Shown in pieces: positions 1-9,356 of a stretch of 64,000 nt of DNA. The notes under the pieces are model-generated. The model was given only the letters and a program-made list of their open reading frames with translations. It was not told where the DNA came from and ran no database searches. Both the position numbers and the translations under genes were made by a program. The first letter of the stretch is position 1. Every line of letters begins with the position of its first letter. Origin of the DNA: Cyclobacteriaceae bacterium (GTDB taxonomy: Bacteria > Bacteroidota > Bacteroidia > Cytophagales > Cyclobacteriaceae); NCBI GenBank assembly GCA_012033595.1, contig JAAUQL010000015.1:1-64000 (forward strand), given 5' to 3'.

Positions 1-1
1 T

Positions 2-1218
2 ATGGAAACAATAATGACCTGTAATAGGTAGGCGGAGGTGCGGTCAGGGTTCTTTTGTGCCCTGCAATGTGACAACGAACGAACCGGTTTCAAGATTGTC
101 ATTTAGAAAAATCGAAAGAGACCTTATCCAAAGTGCGCATTTCGGGTGGAGGCCGATGCAATGTGACCCATGCCTGCTTCGACCCTGGTGAAATGGTTGG
201 CTACTATCCTCGTGGACACAAAGAGCTTCTGGGGCCGTTTCATTCTTTTCTTTGTGGCGATATGATGGCATGGCTTTCAGGCCATGGCGTGGAGACCAAG
301 ATAGAAGAAGACGGCAGGGTGTTTCCGGCCAGCGACCGATCACAGAGCATTGTCGGGTGCTTCATGGAGCTGACCAACCGCTATGGAATAGCGCTGAAAA
401 CCCAATGTGGCGTAGAAGGCCTTAGCGCCCAAAACAATGGCTGGTCGCTAAAAACCACGCAGGGAAATTTTCAGGCAAAAAATGTACTGATCGCTACCGG
501 CAGCAGTCCGGCTACCTGGAAAATGATCGCCACATTGGGTCACGGCATCATCGATCCCGTTCCTTCTCTCTTTACCTTCAACATCAGACATCCGCTGCTC
601 GACGGGCTTTTGGGCATTTCTGTACCCCTGAGTAAGGTGAACATCCCTGAGATGGGTCATGCACAAGCTGGACCTTTGCTCATTACCCATTGGGGACTGA
701 GCGGCCCGGCGATTTTGAAGTTGTCGGCCTGGGCTGCCAGGGAGCTAGCAGCCAAAAATTACCACTTCAGTATCAACATCAACTGGATAGACAAAGCGTA
801 CGAAGATGTGCTACAGCATTTTATAGAAGGCAAAAAAGAAACCGGCAAAAGAAAACTTATATCCACGCCCCAATTTGGCCTGCCCAAAAGGCTTTGGCAA
901 AGGATGATAAGCTTACTGAAACTGGAAGAAGCCAACTTTGCCGATCTCAGTCAACAACAAATGCATGAGTTGACGGGCTATCTTTGTGCATGCGCCTTGC
1001 AGGTGAAGGGGAAAAGTACGTTCAAGGATGAATTTGTGACCTGCGGTGGGGTCGATACCAAAGAAATCAACTTCAAGACCATGGAAAGCAAAAAATTTCC
1101 GGGGCTTTATTTTGCCGGGGAAGTGATCAATATAGACGCACTCACCGGGGGATTCAACTTTCAGGCTGCCTGGACCGAAGCCTTCGTGGCTGCCAAAGCA
1201 CTGACCGAAAAGGCATAA
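2..1218 (+). CDS. HI0933/YhiN-family flavoprotein (NAD(P)/FAD-dependent oxidoreductase), N-terminus frameshifted
   Basis: Cytosolic Rossmann-fold flavoprotein of the HI0933 family, whose physiological substrate is unsettled. From 133 the frame is open and reads VRISGGGRCNVTHA, the family signature, and ends with the conserved FAGEVINIDALTGGFN segment. The FAD-binding first strand is not in frame with this. Reading from ATG at 2 and assuming four single-base errors (extra T near 20, extra A near 30, extra G near 42, missing T near 102-104) gives VIGGGASGFFCALQ and then LEKSKETLSKVRISGGG, the expected dinucleotide-binding N-terminus. The intact open frame on its own is 133-1218 (361 residues), too short for the family. 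No operon partner is visible. Family is certain, catalytic role is not. Confidence 0.85.
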
Positions 1219-1265
1219 CAAATCTCAAATCACAAATCCCAAATCTCAAATCCCAAAATCAAATC
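1219..1265. repeat. Short degenerate tandem repeat, unit roughly CAAATCYC
   Basis: Directly after the stop codon of the flavoprotein gene, five to six imperfect copies of CAAATCTC / CAAATCCC / CAAATCAC run head to tail. Low-complexity intergenic repeat; no hairpin potential and no coding frame. Function unknown. Confidence 0.7.
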
Positions 1266-1424
1266 GCATAACCTAAATTAATTCCAAAGGACTTTTCATA
1301 ACTTGGTTTTTGAGTTTCGATCATTATTTCTTATTTTATTTTTGTTATTTGGTGTTTGTCTTTTCAGTACGATCAGGCACTGAACATTATCAGTTTTAAC
1401 CATTTTCAAACCAGATACAAACCA

Positions 1425-1856
1425 ATGAATACGCCCAACAAACCTACTACCTTCTTTTTTATCGTCGTTATTCTTGCACTCGTGTGGAATCTGATTGGCC
1501 TTGCATCTTTCGCCATGGATGTCACCATCTCACCGGATGCTCTGGCGGCCTTGCCCGCAGACCAACGCGCCCTGTACGAATCTACACCTATGTGGCTGAA
1601 GGTGCTCTATGGCCTGGCTGTGGTTACCGGCACTTTTGGTTGTATTTTGCTATTAATGAAAAAATCGCTTGCCAGACCAATCCTTATCATTTCTTTTGTG
1701 GCTGTGCTCGTACAGATGATTTACTCCCTTACGATGAGCAAAGCGTTGGAGGTGTATGGTTCTGCCGGTGTCATTATGCCGCTTGTTGTATTGCTCATTG
1801 CAGGGTTCCTGGTTTGGTATGCCAATAAGGCAAAAAAGGCAGGCTGGTTGCGATAA
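1425..1856 (+). CDS. Small four-helix integral membrane protein, hypothetical
   Basis: A 143-residue protein from ATG at 1425. A longer frame exists from a TTG at 1356 but adds a non-hydrophobic leader without family character. Four hydrophobic segments are visible: residues about 9-31, 61-81, 84-105 and 116-135, separated by short polar loops, with a basic C-terminal tail (NKAKKAGWLR). Between helices 1 and 2 lies a small extracytoplasmic loop. It resembles short conserved membrane proteins of unknown function in Bacteroidota. No partner gene gives a clue to its role. Confidence 0.6.
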   Translation: MNTPNKPTTFFFIVVILALVWNLIGLASFAMDVTISPDALAALPADQRALYESTPMWLKVLYGLAVVTGTFGCILLLMKKSLARPILIISFVAVLVQMIYSLTMSKALEVYGSAGVIMPLVVLLIAGFLVWYANKAKKAGWLR

Positions 1857-2058
1857 GCTCGCTGGCTTCCATATGGGATTTTCCGGCAGTTTGAATCAAT
1901 TGCGGTACGTCTGAAGGTAGATCGGGACGAAAGGGAAGTTTCCTAAGTTGCATACAAGCCATACGGTTTGGCATGTTTGTCTTCAGATTGAATGTAAACG
2001 AGAGATGTGCTCGTGCCTGGAATTAAGCGATTTAATCAGATACCAAAAAATTAATTAT

Positions 2059-2787
2059 ATGAAAATCAGTGTAATCCTGTCCGCATTTGCCATTTTTTGC
2101 TTCCCTTTTTCCTCCTGCAATCTCGATGACGATCAATTTATTCCTTCGGAGCATATTACCATCAGAGAGGAGGCTTTTAGTGAATATAATGCAATAGAGG
2201 TATCGGGTGTCTTTACCGTTTATATCACTTTCTCAGCTATTGAAGAGTCGATCAAAGTGGAAGCCAATGAAAATCTGCAACCGTATATTGAAATAGCAAA
2301 GGACAAGGATATTCTTAAAATTGGCCTTACCGAAAACCTCAATATTTCGGGTACTGCCAAGCTCAACATTTATATAATCACAAATAACATAGAAAACTAT
2401 ATGGCTTCCGGTACTGCACGTTTTTTGGTCGAAGGGCTCATCGATACCGACAATGTGGGCATTTACCTCTCGGGAGCCAGTGCCTTCAAAGGTTCGATGA
2501 TCGCCCAAACCTTGCGTGCTGAGTTGAGCGGTGCCTCAAAAATGGATATTGACGGTGTCGCAGACTATGGTGAGATGGAGGCAGGAGGGGCATCGGTTTT
2601 AGGTGATTATGATTTTAAAATCAACAAACTCAATATCAATCTGTCGGGAGCCAGCAACGCATGGTTCACAGTCTTACAGTCTATCGATGTGGTAGCCTCA
2701 GGGGCGAGCAATCTTATGTATATGGGAACAGCGACCATTTCGAGCCAGGATCTTTCAGGCGCTTCAGAGGTAAAAAAGGAGGGATGA
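2059..2787 (+). CDS. DUF2807 (head GIN domain) lipoprotein, putative adhesin-like beta-helix
   Basis: A 242-residue exported protein. The start at 2059 is chosen because it opens a lipoprotein signal peptide (hydrophobic run ending FPFSSC); the frame extends upstream to 1948 but without signal character. The mature part is a DUF2807-type right-handed beta-helix: it begins with YNAIEVSGVFTVYI and then carries six spaced (L)SGAS / AGGAS / ASGAS turns at about 20-30 residue intervals. Such proteins are common on the Bacteroidota surface and of unknown function. A strong hairpin at 2927 ends the transcript. Upstream, 1857-2058 holds no recognisable gene. Confidence 0.85.
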   Translation: MKISVILSAFAIFCFPFSSCNLDDDQFIPSEHITIREEAFSEYNAIEVSGVFTVYITFSAIEESIKVEANENLQPYIEIAKDKDILKIGLTENLNISGTAKLNIYIITNNIENYMASGTARFLVEGLIDTDNVGIYLSGASAFKGSMIAQTLRAELSGASKMDIDGVADYGEMEAGGASVLGDYDFKINKLNINLSGASNAWFTVLQSIDVVASGASNLMYMGTATISSQDLSGASEVKKEG

Positions 2788-2926
2788 CCTGCTTTCGAAG
2801 AGGACTGATGATAAATCAAGTGCCTTCGCGAAAGGAGCCTGACTCATGTTGGCTAGCTACCGGAATTTGGAACCGCAGTTCGGACGGCTGTTTCCTGCAA
2901 ATTGAGGTTTAAAACTATGCAACAAC

Positions 2927-2956
2927 GAAAAAAGCCACTAATCAAGTGGCTTTTTC
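2927..2956. terminator. Bidirectional rho-independent terminator between the DUF2807 gene and leuB
   Basis: GAAAAAAGCCACT and AGTGGCTTTTTC form a near-perfect stem around the loop AATCA, with A and T tracts on both sides, so it can serve the convergent transcripts from both strands. Confidence 0.85.
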
Positions 2957-2977
2957 GATGGATTTGTATGGGATTGC

Positions 2978-4036
2978 TTACAGGTGCTCTGCCAGCCAGT
3001 CTCCTACTTGAGAGGTTTTGTAGGCTTTGCCTTCGGCGATATCTTCAGTTACCATACCGGCAGTCATCGATTTGTCCACCACATCGCGGATGGCTTTAGC
3101 TTCTTCCGTCAGGTCGAAGGCCAATTCCAACATCATGGCTGCTGATAAGACAGTAGCAATAGGGTTGGCGATATCTTTGCCGGCTGCCTGTGGATAGGAG
3201 CCGTGGATTGGTTCGAAAACTGAGGTATGGATGCCTACAGAGGCAGAGGGCAACAGACCAAGGGAACCGGTAATAACACTGGCTTCGTCAGAAAGAATGT
3301 CTCCGAACATATTTTCGGTCACCATTACGTCAAATTTTTTGGGCCATTGGATGATCTGCATGGCGGCATTGTCCACAAACATAAAATCCACCGCGATATC
3401 CGGATGCTCAGGCACCATCTCCTGCACCGTTTCTCTCCACAATCGTGATGTAGCCAGCACATTTGCCTTATCTACCACGGTCAGTCTTTTATTTCTTTTG
3501 GCTGCATACTCAAAGCCCAGTTTGGTGATGCGCTGCACTTCTTCCCTGGTATAGGTGCAGGTATCGTATGCTTTGGTGCCATCTTCTGATCTGCCCCTTG
3601 GTTCACCAAAATATATACCACCCGTGAGCTCCCTCACCACCACAAAATCTGCTCCCTCTACCAGGTCTTTTCTTAGTGGTGATTTGTGCAATAAAGAAGG
3701 AAAGGTAGTTACCGGGCGAATATTGGCATACAAACCCAGTTTTTTGCGCATGGCCAGGAGGCCTTGCTCAGGCCTTACTTTGGCTTTGGGGTCATTGTCG
3801 TATTTGGGGTCTCCGATGGCGCCGAACAGCACAGCATCAGAAGCCATGCAAAGTTCAAAAGTTTCGTCCGGAAAGGGATTGCCCACAGCATCTATGGCAC
3901 AGGCTCCTACCTTTGCTTCTGTGAATTCGAAACTGTGGTTAAATTTTTTACCAACAGCCTTCAATACTTTGATGGCCTGATCTACGATTTCCGGGCCAAT
4001 GCCATCGCCGGCCAATACTGCTATTTTATAATTCAT
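2978..4036 (-). CDS. leuB: 3-isopropylmalate dehydrogenase
   Basis: LeuB oxidatively decarboxylates 3-isopropylmalate (and beta-methylmalate in the citramalate route) with NAD+ in the cytosol. The 352-residue product has normal length, starts [13 protein letters not shown], and shows the substrate-binding arginine region, [16 protein letters not shown], the [11 protein letters not shown] segment, [14 protein letters not shown] and the metal/NAD region [33 protein letters not shown]. It is the last gene of leuC-leuD-cimA-leuB on the minus strand, 17 bases after the synthase gene, and ends at the hairpin at 2927. Confidence 0.96.
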   Translation of the reverse strand: MNYKIAVLAGDGIGPEIVDQAIKVLKAVGKKFNHSFEFTEAKVGACAIDAVGNPFPDETFELCMASDAVLFGAIGDPKYDNDPKAKVRPEQGLLAMRKKLGLYANIRPVTTFPSLLHKSPLRKDLVEGADFVVVRELTGGIYFGEPRGRSEDGTKAYDTCTYTREEVQRITKLGFEYAAKRNKRLTVVDKANVLATSRLWRETVQEMVPEHPDIAVDFMFVDNAAMQIIQWPKKFDVMVTENMFGDILSDEASVITGSLGLLPSASVGIHTSVFEPIHGSYPQAAGKDIANPIATVLSAAMMLELAFDLTEEAKAIRDVVDKSMTAGMVTEDIAEGKAYKTSQVGDWLAEHL

Positions 4037-4053
4037 GAATGATATGCTTATTG

Positions 4054-5570
4054 TTATTTAATCGTTTCAATGATATTGAGCATCCTGATGGTGCCCTTTA
4101 TGGCTGCAACCGTCTGGTCCGAATCCAGTCCATGGGTTTTGAAAGCCCGGCCTTTAAAATCCCAGGTGATGGTACAATCGACCAATGCATCGGTTTTGCC
4201 ACCCGGTGGTATGGTCACCACATAGTCTTTGAGTATGGGATGTTCCTTTTCCAGTTTGTCGTAGATGCGCCACAGGGCAATCATAAAAGCATCGTATTGA
4301 CCATCGCCTGAGGCGGTTTTTTCATAGATTTTGCCGTTGATTTTGATGCGCACCGTGGCCATAGAGCGCAGTCCTTCGGCCACCGAAAGAGAATAATTTA
4401 CAATCTTGATTTTTTCCTCTATCCTTTCGCTTTTCAGCACATCTGAAATGATGTAGGGCAAGTCTTCTTTGGTCACTGTTTCCTTTTTATCACCCAACTC
4501 TATGACCCTTTCGGTAATTTTTTCATCTCCTCCTTGTCGAGTTCGATGCCCAGTTCTTCCAGGTTTTTTACGATACTGGCTTTGCCCGACATTTTGCCCA
4601 GGGCATATTGCCTTTTTCGTCCAAATCGTTCGGGCAGCAGGTCGTTGAAATACAGGTTGTCTTTCTGGTCGCCATCGGCATGTATGCCGCTGGTTTGGGT
4701 AAAGACATTTTCGCCGATCAGGGGTTTATTAGCCGGTATGCGTATGCTGGAAAATGATTCGACAAATTTGCAGACCTTGTATAATTTCTGCTCATTTATC
4801 GACATTTCATATTTGAGATGATCTTTTACAATGCCAATAACGCTGGAAATGGGCACGTTGCCGGCCCTTTCGCCCAAGCCGTTGAGTGTAGTGTGGATAC
4901 CGGTGATGCCTGCTTTGATCGCCGAATATACATTGGCTGTAGCCAAATCATAATCATTGTGTGCGTGAAAATCGAAGTTGAGCTGTGGGTATCGCTGCTT
5001 GATGTCGAGGCAAAAAGCATAAGTCTCTTCATGGTTGAGAATACCCAGGGTATCGGGCAGCATAAAGCGATCGATAGGCGTGTCTTTGAGGCTGTCGAGC
5101 ATCTGATAGATGTATTCCGGCGAATTACGCATGCCATTTGACCAATCTTCGAAGTATATATTGGCTCTGATGCCCATGCTTTTGGCGGTATCCAGCGCTC
5201 CTTTGATATCGGCAATGTGCTGCTCCGGCGTTTTTTTCAGTTGCAACTGACAGTGTTTGAGCGACCCTTTAGTCAGCAGGTTAATCACCTTGCCACCGGC
5301 TTGCTGAATCCAGTTTAGCGATTTGTCCCCGTCAACAAAACCGAGCACTTCGATTTGCTCCAGGTATCCGTGTTGTTTTGCCCATTCAAATATGTTGCGG
5401 GCACCTTTAAATTCCCCATCGGACACCCGGGCAGAGGCCACTTCGATGCGATCCACTTTCAAATCTTCCAAAAGGAGTTTGGCGATATTGAGTTTTTCGG
5501 TCTCGGTAAAAGACACACCTGATGTCTGCTCACCATCCCTGAGGGTGGTGTCCATTATAGTAATTTTCAT
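4054..5570 (-). CDS. cimA: (R)-citramalate synthase-like enzyme with LeuA-type regulatory domain, frameshifted
   Basis: HMGL-family acyltransferase condensing acetyl-CoA with a 2-oxo acid. Start at 5570 ([15 protein letters not shown]). The catalytic barrel (residues about 4-270) has [22 protein letters not shown] and GLGERAGN; a LeuA-dimer regulatory domain follows, with [13 protein letters not shown] and [10 protein letters not shown]. The frame breaks at a T6 run (4518-4523): removing one base joins [18 protein letters not shown], so this is one protein of about 505 residues, not two. It resembles leptospiral CimA much more than LeuA; Leu, Leu, Tyr, Leu-Tyr pocket residues ([32 protein letters not shown]) match those I recall for Leptospira CimA. 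Databases may call it an alpha-isopropylmalate synthase regulatory-domain protein. Confidence 0.85.
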
Positions 5571-5595
5571 CTTGGATGGGGGTGCGTTAGTTGGT

Positions 5596-6189
5596 TTAAA
5601 CCAAATTCTGCTCAAAATTTTCTATCTTCTCTCTGATGCTCATCAGGTAGTCGATATCGTCGTAGCCATTGAGCATACATTCTTTTTTATAAGGATTGAT
5701 ATCGAAACTTTCCTTTTCGCCTGAAGCCATCAGTTTGATTTCCTGATTTTGAAGATCGACTTTGATCTTGGTGTTAGCGTCTAGTTCGATTGCTTCGAAT
5801 ATTTTGTCCAAAAAAGCTTCTGAAATCTGGACAGGCAACAGGCCATTGTTCAACGCATTGTTTTTGAAAATGTCGGCAAAAAAGCTCGATACCACCACTT
5901 TGAAACCATAATCGAAAATAGCCCATGCAGCATGCTCACGGCTCGATCCGCTTCCGAAGTTTTTGCCGGCCACCAGTATGGTGCCCGAATACTTTTCCTG
6001 GTTGAGCACGAAGTCACTTTTTGGCTGGTCTTGTTTGTCGTACCTCCAGTCGCGAAACAGGTTTTGTCCAAAACCGTCTCTGGTGGTTGCCTTTAAGAAG
6101 CGCGCAGGGATGATCTGGTCGGTATCGACATTTTCTATCGGCAGTGGCACCGCCGACGATTCTATGGTATTGAATTTATCTATTGACAT
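5596..6189 (-). CDS. leuD: 3-isopropylmalate dehydratase small subunit
   Basis: Small subunit of the isopropylmalate/citramalate isomerase, forming the swivelling domain that completes the LeuC active site. At 197 residues it has normal length, with the diagnostic [13 protein letters not shown] near residue 20 and [14 protein letters not shown] around residue 76. It lies 20 bases downstream of leuC and 25 bases before the synthase start, in one minus-strand operon. Confidence 0.96.
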   Translation of the reverse strand: MSIDKFNTIESSAVPLPIENVDTDQIIPARFLKATTRDGFGQNLFRDWRYDKQDQPKSDFVLNQEKYSGTILVAGKNFGSGSSREHAAWAIFDYGFKVVVSSFFADIFKNNALNNGLLPVQISEAFLDKIFEAIELDANTKIKVDLQNQEIKLMASGEKESFDINPYKKECMLNGYDDIDYLMSIREKIENFEQNLV

Positions 6190-6209
6190 AAGATTGAAAG
6201 GCTATTGGT

Positions 6210-7643
6210 TTATAAAAGTGTTCGGGGATCGACGATTTTGCCCGTTACGGCTACTGCGGCGGCCGTCAGCGGGCTCGCCAGCATGGTTTTAGCCCCGGGG
6301 CCTTGCCGTCCTTCAAAATTCCTGTTGGAGGTGGACACGGCTAGCTTTCCTTCCGGAATTTTATCGTCGTTCATTGCCAGACAGGCTGAGCAACCTGGCT
6401 GTCGCAACTTAAATCCGGCAGCTTCGAGCACTTCGGTAATTCCTTCTTCTATGGCCTGTTTTTCTACCTGCCGCGAACCGGGGACTATCCAGGCGGTTAC
6501 GTTTTCGGCTTTTTTACGACCTTTTACAAATTCGGCAACTTCGCGCAGATCTTCGATGCGACCATTGGTACACGAGCCAACAAACACGTAGTCCACTGCC
6601 TTGCCGATAATCTCATCGCCGGCGCTAAAGCCCATGTATTCCATCGATTTTTTGAAGGTGGCCAGGTTGCTCTTTTCTATTTCGCTTTCCCTGGGTATGT
6701 GACCATTGATTTTGGCGCCCATACCGGGGTTGGTGCCATAGGTGATCATTGGCTCTATGTCGGCGGCGTCGTAGGTCAGCTCCAGGTCAAATTTGGCACC
6801 TGCGTCGCTGTGCAGTTTTTTCCATCGTTCTACGGCTTCATCAAAGTCCGCACCTTTAGGGGCAAACGCTTTGCCTTTGATGTAGTCGAAGGTGGTTTGG
6901 TCAGGGGCGATGAGGCCTCCGCGTGCACCACTCTCTATGCTCATGTTGCAAATGGTCATGCGGCCTTCCATAGAAAGGCTGCGTATCGCCGAGCCTGCAT
7001 ATTCAATAAAATATCCGGTACCACCGCTGGCGGTAATTTTTGAAATGATATAAAGTATAATATCCTTGGCGGTGACTCCTTTGGTGAGTTCTCCTTCCAC
7101 GTTGATCCGCATTTTCTTAGGCTTGGGCTGCAAGATGCACTGCGTGGCCAGTACCATTTCCACCTCGCTGGTGCCAATGCCAAATGCCACACTGCCAAAT
7201 GCACCATGGGTAGAAGTATGACTGTCGCCACACACCATGGTCATGCCGGGTTGGGTAATGCCCAGTTCAGGCCCAATCACATGCACAATGCCCTGAAAGG
7301 GGTGGCCGAGGCCATACAGGGTAATGCCGTGTTTTTCGCAGTTTTCTGTGAGTTTATTGACCTGAAATCTTGACAGTTGGTCTTTGATAGCAAGGTGCTG
7401 GTCGATGGTGGGCACATTGTGATCGGGTGTAGCCACAGTTTTTTCCGGTCTCAGTACCCGGGCTCCGCGCTTTTCGATCCCCGCAAAAGCCTGAGGACTG
7501 GTGACTTCATGTATGAGGTGCTTATCGATATACAGCACGCTTGGGCCGCCTTCGATCTCATCTACCACGTGCGCATCCCATATCTTGTCAAATAATGTTT
7601 TACCTGCCAATTTTGTCAAGTTTAAGTGTATATAATGTGTCAA
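6210..7643 (-). CDS. leuC: 3-isopropylmalate dehydratase large subunit
   Basis: Aconitase-family [4Fe-4S] subunit that isomerises 2- to 3-isopropylmalate. About 470 residues, with [12 protein letters not shown], the cluster cysteine in [13 protein letters not shown] and the pair in GCSACLAMN. First gene of the operon. The ATG at 7643 gives an unusual extra eight-residue start; a TTG at 7619 gives [19 protein letters not shown], closer to the family N-terminus. The region around both starts contains an 18-bp perfect direct repeat (7586-7603 and 7638-7655), which makes the true start uncertain. Confidence 0.95.
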   Translation of the reverse strand: MTHYIHLNLTKLAGKTLFDKIWDAHVVDEIEGGPSVLYIDKHLIHEVTSPQAFAGIEKRGARVLRPEKTVATPDHNVPTIDQHLAIKDQLSRFQVNKLTENCEKHGITLYGLGHPFQGIVHVIGPELGITQPGMTMVCGDSHTSTHGAFGSVAFGIGTSEVEMVLATQCILQPKPKKMRINVEGELTKGVTAKDIILYIISKITASGGTGYFIEYAGSAIRSLSMEGRMTICNMSIESGARGGLIAPDQTTFDYIKGKAFAPKGADFDEAVERWKKLHSDAGAKFDLELTYDAADIEPMITYGTNPGMGAKINGHIPRESEIEKSNLATFKKSMEYMGFSAGDEIIGKAVDYVFVGSCTNGRIEDLREVAEFVKGRKKAENVTAWIVPGSRQVEKQAIEEGITEVLEAAGFKLRQPGCSACLAMNDDKIPEGKLAVSTSNRNFEGRQGPGAKTMLASPLTAAAVAVTGKIVDPRTLL

Positions 7644-7655
7644 ATAATGTTTTAC
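7586..7655. repeat. 18-bp perfect direct repeat spanning the leuC start
   Basis: TGTCAAATAATGTTTTAC occurs at 7586-7603, inside leuC (coding GKTLFDK on minus), and again at 7638-7655, just upstream of the leuC ATG. The spacing is 52 bp. The flanks differ, so it is either the remains of a 52-bp duplication of the gene start or a paired binding site. Confidence 0.9.
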
Positions 7656-7755
7656 AATCCCTGATAATTATACCAGGCTGGTGTTGCCTGAGTATGGTGA
7701 CGCACATTGAAAAAAGCAACGGGCATAGCGATATGATAGATTGTCGATGTGTCAT
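7600..7755 (-). CDS. Possible leader ORF upstream of leuC
   Basis: A 51-codon frame from ATG at 7755 that overlaps the leuC start by 44 bases. It contains clusters of branched-chain codons (SIISL, PLLFS, CVTIL, PGIIIRD), which is what an attenuation leader for a leucine/isoleucine operon would need. A stem (ATAC, CAGGC / GCCTG, GTAT; plus 7670-7695) lies within it, but I see no T-tract terminator, so ribosome-stalling attenuation is only a guess. It could be chance. Confidence 0.25.
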   Translation of the reverse strand: MTHRQSIISLCPLLFSMCVTILRQHQPGIIIRDCKTLFDTLYTLKLDKIGR

Positions 7756-7773
7756 CGTTTTGTTTCCCAGGCA

Positions 7774-7803
7774 CCTCCTATCCGGTATTTGATTACCGGG
7801 AGG
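7774..7803 (-). promoter_or_regulatory. Structured 5' end of the leuC operon leader
   Basis: On the minus strand CCTCC-CGGTA ... TACCGG-ATA-GGAGG forms a two-part stem with a small bulge and the loop ATCAAA. It begins right where transcription from the -7 element at 7804-7811 should start, so the leuC operon mRNA would carry a stable 5' hairpin. Confidence 0.5.
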
Positions 7804-7811
7804 CAAAGGTA
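7804..7811 (-). promoter_or_regulatory. Bacteroidota-type -7 element for the leuC operon
   Basis: TACCTTTG on the minus strand matches TAnnTTTG exactly. It predicts a leader of about 150 nt before leuC. No convincing -33 TTTG at the usual 19-bp distance. Confidence 0.45.
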
Positions 7812-8443
7812 AGAAACTTTTTATAAATTTTGTCCCATTGACTCCATGCAAAATTATTAATTCATTTATTCACTGTCCGGCAAATATGTTGTCTACCAAA
7901 CACGCTTTTTTTAAAATCATCGCACACTTTGCCGTCCTCACCGGCGCTGGGCTTTTAATTTTGAGCTATGCATTTCAACTTGGTTTGGCAAGTTGGCACC
8001 GCGTAGTCTGTATCCAAATCGGAAATATACCGTGTGATTTACGACAACACACGGGCAAGTGCAGGTGATAATTTACCGTTACCAAACTGTTACCAAACCG
8101 TTGCCAAATTTCAACTATTTAATGGGTATTTTTTGCTTGAGGGGTGGCGTTTGCCCTGGTTGTATGAAGGCCAAATGGTCGTGGCAGGATAAACATTCAT
8201 TTCCAACACCAGTGCTCAGGGTATGCCTGGGATTTGGTGCGGGGTGGTTGTTGATGCGACTCAACTTCTTTTTAGACGAATTAAAACAGGTTTTGAAACT
8301 ATAGCAACATCAGCATGAGTACAATTAATTGATATTTTACCCAAATTTTGTGTCCGGCCTAAACATTTTTGTTGCATTGCGGGTTGGCTTTGGCAGATCA
8401 TTCTGATTTCAAATAAATACCATCAAACATGTTTAATTCATGT
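7812..8443. other. Intergenic region between divergent leuC and mscS
   Basis: About 630 bases without a convincing gene. Two short plus-strand frames (7838-8068 and 8059-8304) have no family resemblance, though the first encodes a hydrophobic stretch (LTGAGLLILSYAFQLGLA). The only notable structure is the 11-bp triple repeat at 8076. Confidence 0.5.
8076..8108. repeat. Three tandem 11-bp repeats
   Basis: CCGTTACCAAA, CTGTTACCAAA and CCGTTGCCAAA lie head to tail with no gaps. The 11-bp period is close to one DNA turn, as in binding arrays for regulators that load on one face of the helix. It sits between the divergent leuC and mscS promoters. Confidence 0.8.
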
Positions 8444-8451
8444 TATTTTTG
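8444..8451 (+). promoter_or_regulatory. Candidate -7 element for mscS
   Basis: TATTTTTG fits TAnnTTTG, 59 bases before the mscS ATG. The surroundings are very AT-rich, so a chance match is possible. Confidence 0.35.
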
Positions 8452-8510
8452 ATATTTGCAAATATTTGTTTTACCAACATTACTAATTAATTTAAATCAC
8501 AATTCTTATC

Positions 8511-9344
8511 ATGGAAAAAATTGACATTTATGTAGAAAAAGGCACTACTATGGCCATGGAGTACCTTCCAAAATTGGCTTTGGCCATCCTCACGCTTATC
8601 GTTGGTATTTATCTTATCAACCTGGCCGTTAGATTTTTAAAGAGAGCAATGGTAAGAAGGGAAGTCGATCCTTCCCTAGTCCCTTTTACCTCCACACTGG
8701 TGAATGTTGCCCTTAAAACCATGCTGTTGATCAGTGTCGCTTCCATGGTTGGCATACAGACTACATCTTTCATCGCTGTGTTGGGAGCTGCGGGACTTGC
8801 CATTGGATTGGCCTTACAGGGCAGTCTGGCAAACTTTGCAGGCGGGGTGTTGATTCTGGTCTTCAAGCCCTTTAGGGTGGGGGATGCCATCGATGCGCAA
8901 GGTTTTGCAGGCATTGTCAAAAGCATCCAGATTTTCAATACCATACTCCATACCTTCGACAACAAAAAAGTGATCATACCCAATGGTTCTATCGCCTCCG
9001 GGCCTATTACCAACTTTTCGGCAGTGGACATTCGCAGGGTAGATATGGAGTTTGGTATAGGGTATGGCGACGACCTGAAAAAGGCCAAGGATATCTTGAA
9101 ACGGCTTATAGATGAAGATGACCGGGTATTGCAAGAGCCCGACGCGCCTTTTTTCGCAGTGAAAGAACTTGGTGAAAGTTCTGTGAATATAGTGGTAAGA
9201 GCATGGTCAAAGGCCAGCGACTACTGGGGCATCTATTTCGACATGCAGGAAAAAGTAAAACTCACCTTCGACGCTGAGGGTATTTCTATCCCTTTTCCGC
9301 AAAGGGATGTCCACATTTATCAGGATAAATCTAACGAGGCATAG
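8511..9344 (+). CDS. mscS: Small-conductance mechanosensitive channel, MscS family
   Basis: Inner-membrane channel that opens on hypo-osmotic shock to release solutes. At 277 residues it is the size of E. coli MscS. Three transmembrane helices are visible (about 18-38, 60-82, 87-110). The pore-lining TM3 and the start of the beta domain read GLALQGSLANFAGG and LVFKPFRVGDAID, the strongest signature of the family. The C-terminal cytoplasmic vestibule is complete. The DUF3078 gene starts 12 bases downstream, so the two are probably co-transcribed. Confidence 0.95.
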   Translation: MEKIDIYVEKGTTMAMEYLPKLALAILTLIVGIYLINLAVRFLKRAMVRREVDPSLVPFTSTLVNVALKTMLLISVASMVGIQTTSFIAVLGAAGLAIGLALQGSLANFAGGVLILVFKPFRVGDAIDAQGFAGIVKSIQIFNTILHTFDNKKVIIPNGSIASGPITNFSAVDIRRVDMEFGIGYGDDLKKAKDILKRLIDEDDRVLQEPDAPFFAVKELGESSVNIVVRAWSKASDYWGIYFDMQEKVKLTFDAEGISIPFPQRDVHIYQDKSNEA

Positions 9345-9356
9345 CCAGATATAAAT

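Noticed and set aside
1219-1265. CRISPR-like repeat array
   Set aside because: Units are 7-8 bp with no spacers; a simple degenerate tandem repeat. No CRISPR array or cas gene anywhere in the window.
3231-3980. Long plus-strand ORFs opposite leuB
   Set aside because: They are antisense shadows of a fully conserved leuB reading frame and show no family resemblance.
4054-4497. Separate LeuA regulatory-domain gene
   Set aside because: Correction of one base in a T6 run joins it to the synthase; relatives have one protein.
7838-8304. Two short plus-strand ORFs before mscS
   Set aside because: No conserved motif, no proper spacing to a promoter, and the second crosses the 11-bp repeats. The hydrophobic run in the first is noted but not enough.
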